Assembly (NCBI GenBank): GCA_003149635.1
Contig: QCWI01000006.1
Location: forward strand, 185,677 to 249,676
DNA from: Fluviicola sp. XM-24bin1
GTDB taxonomy: Bacteria > Bacteroidota > Bacteroidia > Flavobacteriales_D > Crocinitomicaceae
DNA: 64,000 nt
Direction of reading: 5' to 3'
Positions 45,932 through 54,376 of this stretch are shown one piece after another. The notes under the pieces are model-generated. The model was not told where the DNA came from, searched no databases, and worked only from the letters and a program-made list of their open reading frames with translations. A program made the position numbers and the translations under genes. Each line of letters opens with the position of its first letter. Within the stretch, counting starts at the first letter, position 1.

Positions 45932-47308
45932 TTAAAAAACTGCTAAACGGAAAAAGGCCGCAACTTCTTGTTTGTCTTCGTTGGGGTAGGACACACGGAC
46001 GGTATAAATGCCTGCTGCATCCGGTGATGGAAGCACCGCATAGTTGGCGTTCGGAATGAACTCGGAATGTTCTATACGTCCGCGGGAGTCGAAAATTTCT
46101 ACGGTGAAGAACGGTTCCCGATCTTCTGACAATCGAATTGTAAATGTGCTGTTGGGAAGGACGGGGTTGGGATAACAATTGATCGTATCAGGCTCTTGTG
46201 ATTGAAAAACTTCACGGTTGAAATCCAGTAGGAACAATCCATATTTGCGGTCGGAAACGAGGATGCGTTCGGAAGGTAATTCGGAATATACACCCCATGC
46301 TCCGTTCATTTTGAACAATTCTTCGTTTTCTGGATAGGTATCGAAATGTCCGATTTCCTTTGGTACTTGCGATCTGATGTCATATACTCGCAAACCTTCA
46401 TTGTAATAGGCGACGAAAGCATGCTCGTTGGTGATCATTACGTTGTGCGGAACATTACCGTCTTGGGCATTGCTTGAAATTCTACCCAGAATATCGATTT
46501 CGTGATTCGCATTCACAGCGCAGGATTTGACAGAAGATCCGTTGGTTTCATCCGCAAAAACATATTTAGTTCCATCGGGACTGAGCCATCCTTGATGATT
46601 GTATCCCTGATCCTGATAGAAATCTAAATTCTGCAAGAAAGCTGGGTTTGCTGGATCACTGAAATCGTAGACACGGACGCCATCGAATCCGCAGTTTAGA
46701 TAAGCAATGTTATTTCGGACATATGCATCATGCACTTCGGGAATGCCATTTGGCCCTTCGTAGACCAATACGGGATTTAGAATATCGCTGATCGAATACA
46801 CTTGCATTGGAATCAGTGGTTGAAGCATCCCATTCGAAGAAGGCTGAACAGATAAAGCGTACATTAATTCGTTCGGCTCATCAATGAATAAATTATGCAC
46901 TCGTGTGAACGTCGAATCGTTTTCATACACGACGTGGACGGAATCCGGTAAATACTGGAGATCGACAATTTGTAGGCTGCTCGTACCTTCATCGCACACC
47001 AGAAATGCATAATTCCGGTAGATTTTAATGTCCCGATGCACCACCGATGGATGCGAATAGTTCCCTTTCACGAAATCAAGAAGCTCAAAGCTGTTGTCTT
47101 CTGAAATTCGGAAAAAATGAACGCCTTCTGTGGATCCCAGCATAGCATATTCTTCTTCACCATAAGTATATCCCCAGCAATCGCTGTAGCGCAAATCGTT
47201 GAAGCCCGAAGTAATGGCATCATCCGCCCAATTATCCAATAATTGTACGTTGATATTACCTTGCGCGAAAGAACTTACCGGAAATAAAAGCACGAAAATG
47301 CGCCACAT
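45932..47308 (-). CDS. secreted LVIVD-repeat (choice-of-anchor B) protein, T9SS cargo
   Basis: The product is 458 residues with a short signal peptide (MWRIFVLLFPVSSFAQG). Beta-propeller repeats of LVIVD type follow (RNYAFLVCDEGTSSLQIVDL; NNIAYLNCGFDGVRVYDFSD; NEHAFVAYYNEGLRVYDIRS), matching the choice-of-anchor B family. The last 80 residues (DTINCYPNPVLPNSTFTIRL, ending FFRLAVF) resemble a type A sorting tail. It is probably displayed on the cell surface. The role is unknown; the gene is monocistronic between pbpC and a divergent glycosyltransferase operon. Confidence 0.78.
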   Translation of the reverse strand: MWRIFVLLFPVSSFAQGNINVQLLDNWADDAITSGFNDLRYSDCWGYTYGEEEYAMLGSTEGVHFFRISEDNSFELLDFVKGNYSHPSVVHRDIKIYRNYAFLVCDEGTSSLQIVDLQYLPDSVHVVYENDSTFTRVHNLFIDEPNELMYALSVQPSSNGMLQPLIPMQVYSISDILNPVLVYEGPNGIPEVHDAYVRNNIAYLNCGFDGVRVYDFSDPANPAFLQNLDFYQDQGYNHQGWLSPDGTKYVFADETNGSSVKSCAVNANHEIDILGRISSNAQDGNVPHNVMITNEHAFVAYYNEGLRVYDIRSQVPKEIGHFDTYPENEELFKMNGAWGVYSELPSERILVSDRKYGLFLLDFNREVFQSQEPDTINCYPNPVLPNSTFTIRLSEDREPFFTVEIFDSRGRIEHSEFIPNANYAVLPSPDAAGIYTVRVSYPNEDKQEVAAFFRLAVF

Positions 47309-47420
47309 GAGAGATTACAAATTTTGTTAAGGTAAAGATAGAACAAAGGTTTTATACCGTTATTGCAGCGTACTTCATTGGCTATTATTACTTATTTTAG
47401 CGACCACTTAAAAGAGCAAA

Positions 47421-48134
47421 GTGTCAGATTCTGTCATCATAATTCCCACTTATAACGAAAAGGACAATGTCGAGCGTATGGTGCGCAAAGTCATGTCTTT
47501 GGATAAGGAATTTGACGTGCTTTTTATCGACGATGGATCTCCAGACGGAACCGCAGATATCATTCGAACTTTGCAGGAAGAATTCAAAGGACGTTTGCAT
47601 TTGGAAGAAAGAGAAGGAAAGCTGGGATTGGGAACGGCGTACATACACGGATTCAAATGGTGTATTTCCGCAGGATATGAATTCATTTTTGAGATGGACT
47701 GCGATTTCTCTCACAACCCTGATGATTTGATTCGATTGTACAAGGCGTGCGCAGAAGGTGGAGCGGATGTAAGTATCGGTTCTAGATACGTGCGCGGAGG
47801 TAAAGTGAAGAACTGGCCCATGAAGCGCATTCTGATGTCATATTTTGCCAGCGTTTATGTACGAATGATCCTTTGGATTGGAATCAAAGACACTACGGCT
47901 GGATTTAAATGTTACCGAAGCAAAGTATTGGAGACAATCAATTTGGATGGCGTGATTTTTAAGGGATATGCCTTTCAGATTTGCATGAAATATGCCGCCA
48001 TTCGACATAAATTCAAAGTAACTGAAGTTCCGATTACGTTCATCGATCGTGAACATGGAGAGTCTAAAATGTCTACAGGTATTTTTAAAGAAGCATTTTT
48101 CGGTGTTTGGAAAATGCGCGGAATGAATCTATGA
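47421..48134 (+). CDS. polyprenol monophosphomannose synthase-like glycosyltransferase (GT2)
   Basis: The product is 237 residues from GTG 47421. The GT-A fold is clear: VIIIPTYNEKDNVERMV, FIDDGSPDGTADII, GLGTAYIHGFKWC and the DXD-type EMDCDFSHNP. GSRYVRGGKVKNWPMKR is typical of Dpm1-type enzymes, which load mannose (or a related sugar) onto a polyprenol phosphate. It lacks C-terminal membrane segments. The last codons overlap the dihydroorotase start (ATGA), and the three genes to 49842 form an operon order common in Flavobacteriia. Confidence 0.85.
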   Translation: MSDSVIIIPTYNEKDNVERMVRKVMSLDKEFDVLFIDDGSPDGTADIIRTLQEEFKGRLHLEEREGKLGLGTAYIHGFKWCISAGYEFIFEMDCDFSHNPDDLIRLYKACAEGGADVSIGSRYVRGGKVKNWPMKRILMSYFASVYVRMILWIGIKDTTAGFKCYRSKVLETINLDGVIFKGYAFQICMKYAAIRHKFKVTEVPITFIDREHGESKMSTGIFKEAFFGVWKMRGMNL

Positions 48135-49465
48135 GTACAACATTATTGAAAGGGGGAACCCTGATCAACGAAGGAAAGAAATTTGAGGCTGATGTCTTAA
48201 TTAAAAATGGTCGAATTGCCAAAATCGCCGCATCGATTAGTGGTTCTGAAGCCAATGAAATAATTGATGTTGAAGGCAAATATGTCCTTCCCGGATGTAT
48301 TGACGACCAAGTGCACTTTCGTGAGCCAGGTTTAACGCACAAAGGAGATATCTATTCAGAATCTCGGGCAGCCGTGGCTGGCGGGATTACTTCGTACATG
48401 GAGCAGCCGAATACAAAACCGGCGGCGCTTACCATTGAAGAACTTGAGAAAAAATACGCACGAGCCAGTGAAGTGTCTATTGCCAACTACAGTTTCAACA
48501 TGGGGGCGTCTAATGACAATCTCGAAGAGCTGAAGAAGGTAAGCAAGAAAGATGTATCTGGAATTAAAATTTTCATGGGATCCTCTACCGGAAACATGTT
48601 AGTAGATGCTCAGAAAACACTTGAAGGAATCTTTCAATTGGATCACCAGTTGATCACGCACTGCGAGGACGAAGCTACAATCAAAGCGAATCTTGAAAAA
48701 GCGAAAGCTGAGTACGGCGAGGATATTCCTATGCGAATGCACTCGAAGATTCGAAGTGAGGAAGCTTGTTATTTAAGCTCGTCTTTTGCGGCTGAATTGG
48801 CGAAGAAGTATGGAAGTCGATTACATATTTTCCATCTAAGCACAGCGAAAGAACTTTCCTTGTTCCGCAATGATATTCCGTTAGCAGAGAAGAAAATTAC
48901 ATCGGAGGTATGTATTCACCACCTTTGGTTTGAGGATAGTCAGTATGACACAAAAGGAAGCTTGATTAAATGGAATCCTGCGGTAAAAACTGCTGCGGAT
49001 CGAGAAGGCTTATGGGAAGGACTGTTAGACAATCGTATTGACGTGGTTGCCACGGATCATGCTCCTCATACTTTGGAAGAAAAGAACAACAAATATTTGA
49101 CGGCGCCGTCAGGTGGGCCGTTGGTTCAGCATGCATTGATCGCGATGCTGGAAAGAGCAAGTGAAGGAAAGATTTCTTTAGAATGTGTCGTTGAGAAAAT
49201 GGCGCATGCTCCTGCTGATCTGTTCAGAGTAGACGAGCGAGGATATTTACGTGAAGGGTACTTTGCAGATATCGTTGTTGTCGATCCTAATGCGTCTACT
49301 GAAGTTACCAAAGCCTCATTGTTTTACAAATGCGGATGGTCTCCGTTTGAAGGGGGAAAATTCAAGCATAGCATTGACCGCACCTACGTGAATGGAAACT
49401 GTGTTTTTGCGGATGGGAAAATTCAAACGGACATTTCAGGAAGTCGTCTGATGTTTAATCGATGA
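48131..49465 (+). CDS. pyrC: dihydroorotase
   Basis: The product is 444 residues from ATG 48131 (MSTTLLKGGTLINEGK), overlapping the previous stop by four bases. It closes carbamoyl-aspartate to dihydroorotate in pyrimidine synthesis. Amidohydrolase motifs seen are DDQVHFREPGLTHKGD, PNTKPAA, HCEDEATI, VCIHHLWF and ATDHAPHTLEEK. The first His of the usual HxH metal pair is replaced by Gln (DQVH), which I recall as normal for the Bacteroidota form. A DUF4296 lipoprotein gene follows with another 4-base overlap. Confidence 0.92.
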   Translation: MSTTLLKGGTLINEGKKFEADVLIKNGRIAKIAASISGSEANEIIDVEGKYVLPGCIDDQVHFREPGLTHKGDIYSESRAAVAGGITSYMEQPNTKPAALTIEELEKKYARASEVSIANYSFNMGASNDNLEELKKVSKKDVSGIKIFMGSSTGNMLVDAQKTLEGIFQLDHQLITHCEDEATIKANLEKAKAEYGEDIPMRMHSKIRSEEACYLSSSFAAELAKKYGSRLHIFHLSTAKELSLFRNDIPLAEKKITSEVCIHHLWFEDSQYDTKGSLIKWNPAVKTAADREGLWEGLLDNRIDVVATDHAPHTLEEKNNKYLTAPSGGPLVQHALIAMLERASEGKISLECVVEKMAHAPADLFRVDERGYLREGYFADIVVVDPNASTEVTKASLFYKCGWSPFEGGKFKHSIDRTYVNGNCVFADGKIQTDISGSRLMFNR

Positions 49466-49842
49466 GATTTTTAATCGTCATAACACTTTTCCTTGTCAGC
49501 TGTTCACCCGGTGTGGATCGCAAAGATGCACCTGAGAATTTGATCGAGAAGGATAAGATGGTGGATGTATTGACAGAATTGATGAAGTTGGAAGGACATG
49601 CTAGCGGTCAATACATTCAAGTTACCCGATACGAAAAGCTCTTGACGGCATCCGCTGATTCGCTATTTAAAGCACAGGGAGTTACTGCCAAACAATTTGA
49701 GAAATCCTTCGATTACTACGCACACCAACAAACGGATCTAGAGGAGATTTACGAGCAGGTGCTGGATAAGTTAAATCACGAGATGACGGATTTGGAATTG
49801 AAGGAGCAAAAGAAGAAGAAATCTCAAGAACCTCAGCCTTAA
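49462..49842 (+). CDS. DUF4296 lipoprotein
   Basis: The product is 126 residues with a lipoprotein signal (MRFLIVITLFLVSCSPG). The helical core (KMVDVLTELMKLEGHASGQY, FEKSFDYYAHQQTDLEEIYE) matches DUF4296, a domain seen mostly next to dihydroorotase in flavobacteria. The C-terminus is a Lys-rich tail. The function is unknown. The start overlaps the pyrC stop (ATGA), so it is the third gene of the operon. It converges on the OmpH-type gene with only eight bases between the stops. Confidence 0.8.
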   Translation: MRFLIVITLFLVSCSPGVDRKDAPENLIEKDKMVDVLTELMKLEGHASGQYIQVTRYEKLLTASADSLFKAQGVTAKQFEKSFDYYAHQQTDLEEIYEQVLDKLNHEMTDLELKEQKKKKSQEPQP

Positions 49843-49850
49843 GGCAATTT

Positions 49851-51245
49851 CTACAAGCCTAAGGCTTCAAACAACTCATCAGATAATACAAACGCATCTT
49901 GGGCGTAGAGCACATTGCTACTGGTTTGATTGATGACGTAATCAAATCCACCTTCTACCGCAATCTTATCAATGGCATCCTGTAATTTAATCATGAGTGG
50001 ATTGAGCAATTGAGATTTGTACTGATTCACCTTATACATGATCTCTTGTGCTACTTCGCTGTCGTTGTTTGGATCTTTGCCAGAGTTTACGGCTTCTTGA
50101 TACAATTCATTGGTTTTTGCGTCAATTTTCTCGTTGATTCCAGACGATTCAGGCATCATCGCCAAGGCGCGTTCTACGTTTATATATCCTACTTTAACAT
50201 TCGTTTCGGAGGAGATTTCTGAACTTAAATCACCGCTGTAGTCGACACCAAGCTCTTCGTATAAGGTAACAGTAATGTCGGCGTTATCTGGTCCATAAAC
50301 AATCGTAGATACACCGGAACTGTTGGTCTGATTTAGAACGTAGGTTAATTTGTTCTTCTTCGCTACTTTTTCAATGGCTGCCTGTGCTTTTTCGAGAATC
50401 GGCTCCGTGAGTGTATTGCGTTTGACATCCAGATTTCCTTGAAATTCGCTCTCCATTGTTTCTAGCTCACTTTGAATTTCCAAAAGTTGTTCCTCGTAAC
50501 TCTTTCGCTTCACGGGATCTTTCTCTGCTTGATACAGTTCGTAGATCGTCATTCCTGCCTTTCTCTTTACTTCGAAATCGCTAATTAACTGGCTTTTGTA
50601 GAACTCCATAGCTTCATTCATTCTGTCCGATTCGGGCATCATGGCAACGACCACTTCAATATTCGTGTAGCCGATACGAACCTTATTTTTCGACATGTCA
50701 AAAGGTTCAATTTCGGAAAGGTCAGCCGTCGATTTTATATCAGTGAGTACGTTGTGCGTTATTTGGTTGTTATCTGGCGCGTAGAGAATGAAAGAAACAC
50801 CCTCGTCATTCGCAGATTGGTAAATCGCGTCGATATTGTTCTCCTTTGCACATTCAAACAGCGCATCGTCGATTTCCTTTAGAATAGGATCGAATAGTTC
50901 AGCCTGATACTGCGCTAATTGATCGTCGAGTTCTTGAAGTGACATTTCGCAAGCTTCTTGTTTTTGCAGTACCTCTTGCTCTAATTGGTGTAGCTCTTTC
51001 GTGTTCCCACCCGCTTCTTTTTTTTGGGTGTACTTGTTGATTGCTTCTTGGAGTTGCGCCGTTAATGCAGCAGCTTTAACTGAGAGTTCTTTCTCTTTCT
51101 TTTTATAGTCTTCCTGAGCACTTTCGTATTGCGGATGATTCTTAATCAGTACGTCGGAGCTTGTGTATCCAATGCGGGTTTGTGCAAATGAAAAGTAAGA
51201 AAGCGATAAGGCAAATGCTACTAGGAAGTAACGAAAGGGTGTCAT
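49851..51245 (-). CDS. periplasmic chaperone-like protein with three OmpH/Skp domains (internal start)
   Basis: From ATG 51245 the product is 464 residues: a signal peptide (cleavage near FSFAQ) and three tandem OmpH/Skp-like domains. Each opens with a VGY/IGY strand and Met/Pro-Glu-Ser helix start (TRIGYTSSDVLIKNHPQY; VRIGYTNIEVVVAMMPES; VKVGYINVERALAMMPES) and closes with an IY/YVLNQ strand. Skp is normally a single domain that trimerises to hold unfolded outer-membrane proteins; three domains in one chain could make a covalent trimer. The minus-strand TACCTTAG at 51270-51263 is a near -7 box 18 bases before this ATG. Both points are inference. Confidence 0.72.
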   Translation of the reverse strand: MTPFRYFLVAFALSLSYFSFAQTRIGYTSSDVLIKNHPQYESAQEDYKKKEKELSVKAAALTAQLQEAINKYTQKKEAGGNTKELHQLEQEVLQKQEACEMSLQELDDQLAQYQAELFDPILKEIDDALFECAKENNIDAIYQSANDEGVSFILYAPDNNQITHNVLTDIKSTADLSEIEPFDMSKNKVRIGYTNIEVVVAMMPESDRMNEAMEFYKSQLISDFEVKRKAGMTIYELYQAEKDPVKRKSYEEQLLEIQSELETMESEFQGNLDVKRNTLTEPILEKAQAAIEKVAKKNKLTYVLNQTNSSGVSTIVYGPDNADITVTLYEELGVDYSGDLSSEISSETNVKVGYINVERALAMMPESSGINEKIDAKTNELYQEAVNSGKDPNNDSEVAQEIMYKVNQYKSQLLNPLMIKLQDAIDKIAVEGGFDYVINQTSSNVLYAQDAFVLSDELFEALGL

Positions 51246-51899
51246 AACGTGCGTAATTTGAGGTGCTAAGGTATTTATTTGCTTTTTGTATTCCTTCATG
51301 TATTTCCAGTTGCGCGGTTTACCTTCTTCTAGCCATTCCAGCATCTGAGCGATTCGCTTGTCTCTGGTTGCATCCGTTTTTGCACCGATAATCCATTCGA
51401 TATAGTCGTTTTTATTGCTTTGGCTGAACACGTTATACATTGCCATTGCTTTCGTGTTTTCGGCAAGTGCTTCGACCATCATTTCTGGAGCCTCGTATTT
51501 TCTCGCTGGCTTTTTCGGAGCCGATTCCAGTTTTTCTCCAGCATCTGCTAACGCCATGGCTTCCACGATGTAGGCAATGAGTATATCTTGACGAGGTAGT
51601 TGATCCAACGTCGAAACTTTTCCAAATTGTCCCATACCTGAATTGGCCGTTGTGACGAACAATTTGTGCTGATCTTTCATTTTTCCAGCCAGCCAAAAAC
51701 TGAAACTCGTATGCTGTTTGAAGGCTGCCATGTGGCACAAGTTATTGCCCTTGTACACGAAAAACGGCATGCTCCATTTGAAGGATTCTTCCGCTTCGGG
51801 ACACGCTTCCTGAACACAAGATCGGAAGTAGTTCAATATGGGCTGAGCAAAGGATTCCGCATTTGTAATGTAGTCGTCGAAGTTGTTGAATTTAGCCAT
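49851..51899 (-). CDS. YdeI/OmdA-like domain in frame with three OmpH (Skp) domains
   Basis: One uninterrupted 682-codon frame. Residues 1-203 match the cytoplasmic YdeI/OmpD-associated family: a DUF1801 part (CPEAEESFKWSMPFFVYKGN) and an OmdA part (GAKTDATRDKRIAQMLEWLE, GKPRNWKYM). Related proteins normally stop about there. Instead a 15-residue linker (EYKKQINTLAPQITH) leads to MTPFRYFLVAFALSLSYFSF, a signal peptide, and three OmpH domains. Either the YdeI stop has been lost or the frame is open by chance, with two proteins made. An internal signal peptide in a fused protein would be hard to use, so two products are more likely. Confidence 0.6.
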   Translation of the reverse strand: MAKFNNFDDYITNAESFAQPILNYFRSCVQEACPEAEESFKWSMPFFVYKGNNLCHMAAFKQHTSFSFWLAGKMKDQHKLFVTTANSGMGQFGKVSTLDQLPRQDILIAYIVEAMALADAGEKLESAPKKPARKYEAPEMMVEALAENTKAMAMYNVFSQSNKNDYIEWIIGAKTDATRDKRIAQMLEWLEEGKPRNWKYMKEYKKQINTLAPQITHVMTPFRYFLVAFALSLSYFSFAQTRIGYTSSDVLIKNHPQYESAQEDYKKKEKELSVKAAALTAQLQEAINKYTQKKEAGGNTKELHQLEQEVLQKQEACEMSLQELDDQLAQYQAELFDPILKEIDDALFECAKENNIDAIYQSANDEGVSFILYAPDNNQITHNVLTDIKSTADLSEIEPFDMSKNKVRIGYTNIEVVVAMMPESDRMNEAMEFYKSQLISDFEVKRKAGMTIYELYQAEKDPVKRKSYEEQLLEIQSELETMESEFQGNLDVKRNTLTEPILEKAQAAIEKVAKKNKLTYVLNQTNSSGVSTIVYGPDNADITVTLYEELGVDYSGDLSSEISSETNVKVGYINVERALAMMPESSGINEKIDAKTNELYQEAVNSGKDPNNDSEVAQEIMYKVNQYKSQLLNPLMIKLQDAIDKIAVEGGFDYVINQTSSNVLYAQDAFVLSDELFEALGL

Positions 51900-51932
51900 C
51901 GGTCGAAGTTATATCCTTGATTATGAGTTCGA

Positions 51933-52781
51933 TTAAATTTTCACGGTTGTTTCGGCTACCAATGAGTTATCTGATTCTTCGTCAATCACCTTAACACGGA
52001 CGGTTACCGGGCCACTAGCGCTTCGAGGTACGTAGAATTCGGCTGAGAAGTGTTTCAGAAATTTGGCGGCTTCGTCGGGTGATACATCGTCGAAAATATC
52101 TGGATTGGTAAATAGCAGCTCTCCATTCTCATCCATAATTTCCAGTGGGACTACAGGGGATTTGATGTTCTCTAAGCCTTGGACTACTAGGTAGTAAGTC
52201 TTGCCCGGTGAGATGTAGTCACTTGTGATTACCTTTTTCTCGTCTTCGTCCCAAAGGTAAACCATGTCATACGTTGTATTCACCGCATTAACCGTGATAT
52301 TCGGATTCGGCAAGACTTCAAATGGCATGGAAGCAGTAATTATACCGTCTCCTTTTTTGTCTTTTATGGTGATGGTAATGTCAAATTCAGATCCCAATTC
52401 ACGATCGAAGGCCGCTTCGAAATATGCAATGATTTTCAGTGGGAATTCAAGATGCCCCTGATCTCCTAATGCATCTTTAGTTTCGTTTACTATGTCTCCT
52501 TCCTTCGTTTTAATAACAATGCTCAACTCAGGATAATCCAATTGCTTGATGCGCTTCAGTCCATAAATGTCCTTGAAAATGAAATCGACTTTTTCTCCTT
52601 GATAGAAATAGTTTCTTGTAATTTTTTCTCCGTCGACTTGAATCTCTACTGTTTCGCACTTGAGTCCGTCTCCTTTCACGCGTAATCCCGTTTGAGCATC
52701 CGTTTCGTCCATTTTGAAAAACTCTGTATTACACGCTAGAAGCAGCGGAAGGATAGCAATGAGATAGACTATTTTCTTCAT
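51933..52781 (-). CDS. predicted lipoprotein, beta-rich, unknown function
   Basis: The product is 282 residues from ATG 52781 (MKKIVYLIAILPLLLACNTE), which gives a clear lipobox (LLAC). The rest is beta-rich with repeated Ig-like strand patterns (GEKVDFIFKDIYGLKRI; FDITITIKDKKGDG; GKTYYLVVQGLENI) and no recognised motif. It lies eight bases after ruvC on the same strand and is probably cotranscribed. I do not recognise the family. Confidence 0.62.
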   Translation of the reverse strand: MKKIVYLIAILPLLLACNTEFFKMDETDAQTGLRVKGDGLKCETVEIQVDGEKITRNYFYQGEKVDFIFKDIYGLKRIKQLDYPELSIVIKTKEGDIVNETKDALGDQGHLEFPLKIIAYFEAAFDRELGSEFDITITIKDKKGDGIITASMPFEVLPNPNITVNAVNTTYDMVYLWDEDEKKVITSDYISPGKTYYLVVQGLENIKSPVVPLEIMDENGELLFTNPDIFDDVSPDEAAKFLKHFSAEFYVPRSASGPVTVRVKVIDEESDNSLVAETTVKI

Positions 52782-52789
52782 TTGTTGTT

Positions 52790-53350
52790 TTATTTTTTTC
52801 GATCTGGATTGTTCTTCACAAAGGCGCTCCAACTGGATGACTTCGCTTTGTTGTGTTCTCCAACTCCTTTGGAATAATGATGACATACGGCAACCGCCAA
52901 TCCATCCGTAGCATCCAAATATTTGGGCATTTCTTCGAACTTGAGCATCTTTTGTAGCATTCCTGCGACTTGCTCTTTTGATGCGGCACCCGATCCGGTG
53001 ATCGATTGTTTGATCCGACGTGGCGAGTACTCCTCAAAAGGCAAATTGTTCGCTAATGCTGTAGCAATGGCAACTCCCTGGGCGCGTCCTAACTTCAACA
53101 TAGACTGAACGTTTTTCCCAAAGAAGGGTGCTTCAATTGCCATTTCGTCGGGTTTGAACTCTTTTATAAGTCCATCCATTCGGTCGTAAATGCGTTTGAG
53201 CTTATCAGGATGTGTAGGTAACTTCTGCAATTGGATCACACCAAAATTGATCATTTCCACTTGTTTTCCTTTCACATGAATGATTCCGTAACCCATCACG
53301 GTTGTCCCCGGATCCACTCCCAATATCACCTTATCTGTTGCCGTCGTCAT
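52790..53350 (-). CDS. ruvC: crossover junction endodeoxyribonuclease RuvC
   Basis: The product is 186 residues. RuvC is the Holliday-junction resolvase. The four acidic catalytic residues are visible: Asp13 (LGVDPGT), Glu73 (AIEAPFFGKN), Asp146 and Asp149 (YLDATDGLAVAVCHHY). The RNase H-like core and the basic loop (SPRRIKQSITGSGAASKEQV) are intact. A lipoprotein gene follows closely. It is divergent from the flippase-like gene. Confidence 0.94.
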   Translation of the reverse strand: MTTATDKVILGVDPGTTVMGYGIIHVKGKQVEMINFGVIQLQKLPTHPDKLKRIYDRMDGLIKEFKPDEMAIEAPFFGKNVQSMLKLGRAQGVAIATALANNLPFEEYSPRRIKQSITGSGAASKEQVAGMLQKMLKFEEMPKYLDATDGLAVAVCHHYSKGVGEHNKAKSSSWSAFVKNNPDRKK

Positions 53351-53416
53351 CTGTCCTTAAAACTAGCGATTTCCGTGCGATTGTTACCGCAGATGCATGG
53401 AATGGTTGTGAGTTTT

Positions 53417-54376
53417 ATGGTATATTCGATTATCGAAACCGAGTTACGACATACGAGAAGACCCAGAGCTCAGTTATTTCTTGCTCTAAAGGTCTTGCTG
53501 TTTTCCGGCGTTCTACTACTACTTTGGTATCAGTTGAATGGTGTGAATAAGAACGCATGGCAAGCGTTTGGGATTAAGCAGCCATTGGCTTTGAGTGCTG
53601 CAATCTTGCTTGTCGTTCCGAACATGTGGTTGGCCTATCAGAAATGGATGGTTACACTGAAGGCCATTGAAATCAAAACGGATAGACGAACGAAATTGCA
53701 CTCCTTTTTAGCGGGATTGGTTACCGGTCTTTTGACCCCGAATATGATCGGGAATTTCATTGGAAGATTTTATTATTTCGAGAAAGTACATCGTGCGAAT
53801 ATCACGGCATTCACTGTGTTGTCAAACCTGGGGCAATTTCTGGCCAGTATCACGTTCGGCGCGGTTTCGGTAGTCTGGTTGGGCGAATTATTGGTTTGGC
53901 AAGATGAAGATCGATTGATGTATGTGCTGCTCATCGTAGTTTTGGTGAGTTACCTATTCTTCTTCTATATCGATAATTTCCTGCGCTTTTTCAAACGAAT
54001 GAAATTTGGGACATCCTTCAAGCACTTGCTCAAAAAAAGTCCTTGGTTCCGAACGAAGGTCTTGTTTCTCAGTTACGGCCGATTTGCAATTTTTACCTTG
54101 CAATTCTCGCTAATGTTGGTGGCTTTCGGAGCTGATTGGAGCCTTGAGTTAATCGCTGCAATTTGGCAGGTGTACTTGCTCACCATGATTGCTCCTTCGT
54201 TGATCTTGGGTAAAGTGGGGGTGAAGGAGTCCATCGCATTGTTCGTACTTTCCACTTTGAATGTGAATGAAGTAGCGATTCTTTTCGCTTCGTTATCAAT
54301 TTGGTTGTTGAACACAGTTTCACCCGCCTTACTCGGTTTATTAATTTGCCGCAACAGATCATGGAAACATCAATAG
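53417..54376 (+). CDS. lysylphosphatidylglycerol synthase/flippase-like membrane protein
   Basis: The product is 319 residues from ATG 53417 (MVYSIIETELRHTRRP); longer starts lie over ruvC. It has about eight membrane segments. The pattern LVTGLLTPNMIGNFIGRFYY and the later LILGKVGVKESIALFVL resemble the UPF0104/LPG synthase transmembrane family (AglD-like), which moves lipids or lipid-linked sugars across the membrane. The next gene is a membrane glycosyltransferase whose start overlaps by 16 bases, so the pair may make and flip a glycolipid. Confidence 0.72.
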   Translation: MVYSIIETELRHTRRPRAQLFLALKVLLFSGVLLLLWYQLNGVNKNAWQAFGIKQPLALSAAILLVVPNMWLAYQKWMVTLKAIEIKTDRRTKLHSFLAGLVTGLLTPNMIGNFIGRFYYFEKVHRANITAFTVLSNLGQFLASITFGAVSVVWLGELLVWQDEDRLMYVLLIVVLVSYLFFFYIDNFLRFFKRMKFGTSFKHLLKKSPWFRTKVLFLSYGRFAIFTLQFSLMLVAFGADWSLELIAAIWQVYLLTMIAPSLILGKVGVKESIALFVLSTLNVNEVAILFASLSIWLLNTVSPALLGLLICRNRSWKHQ

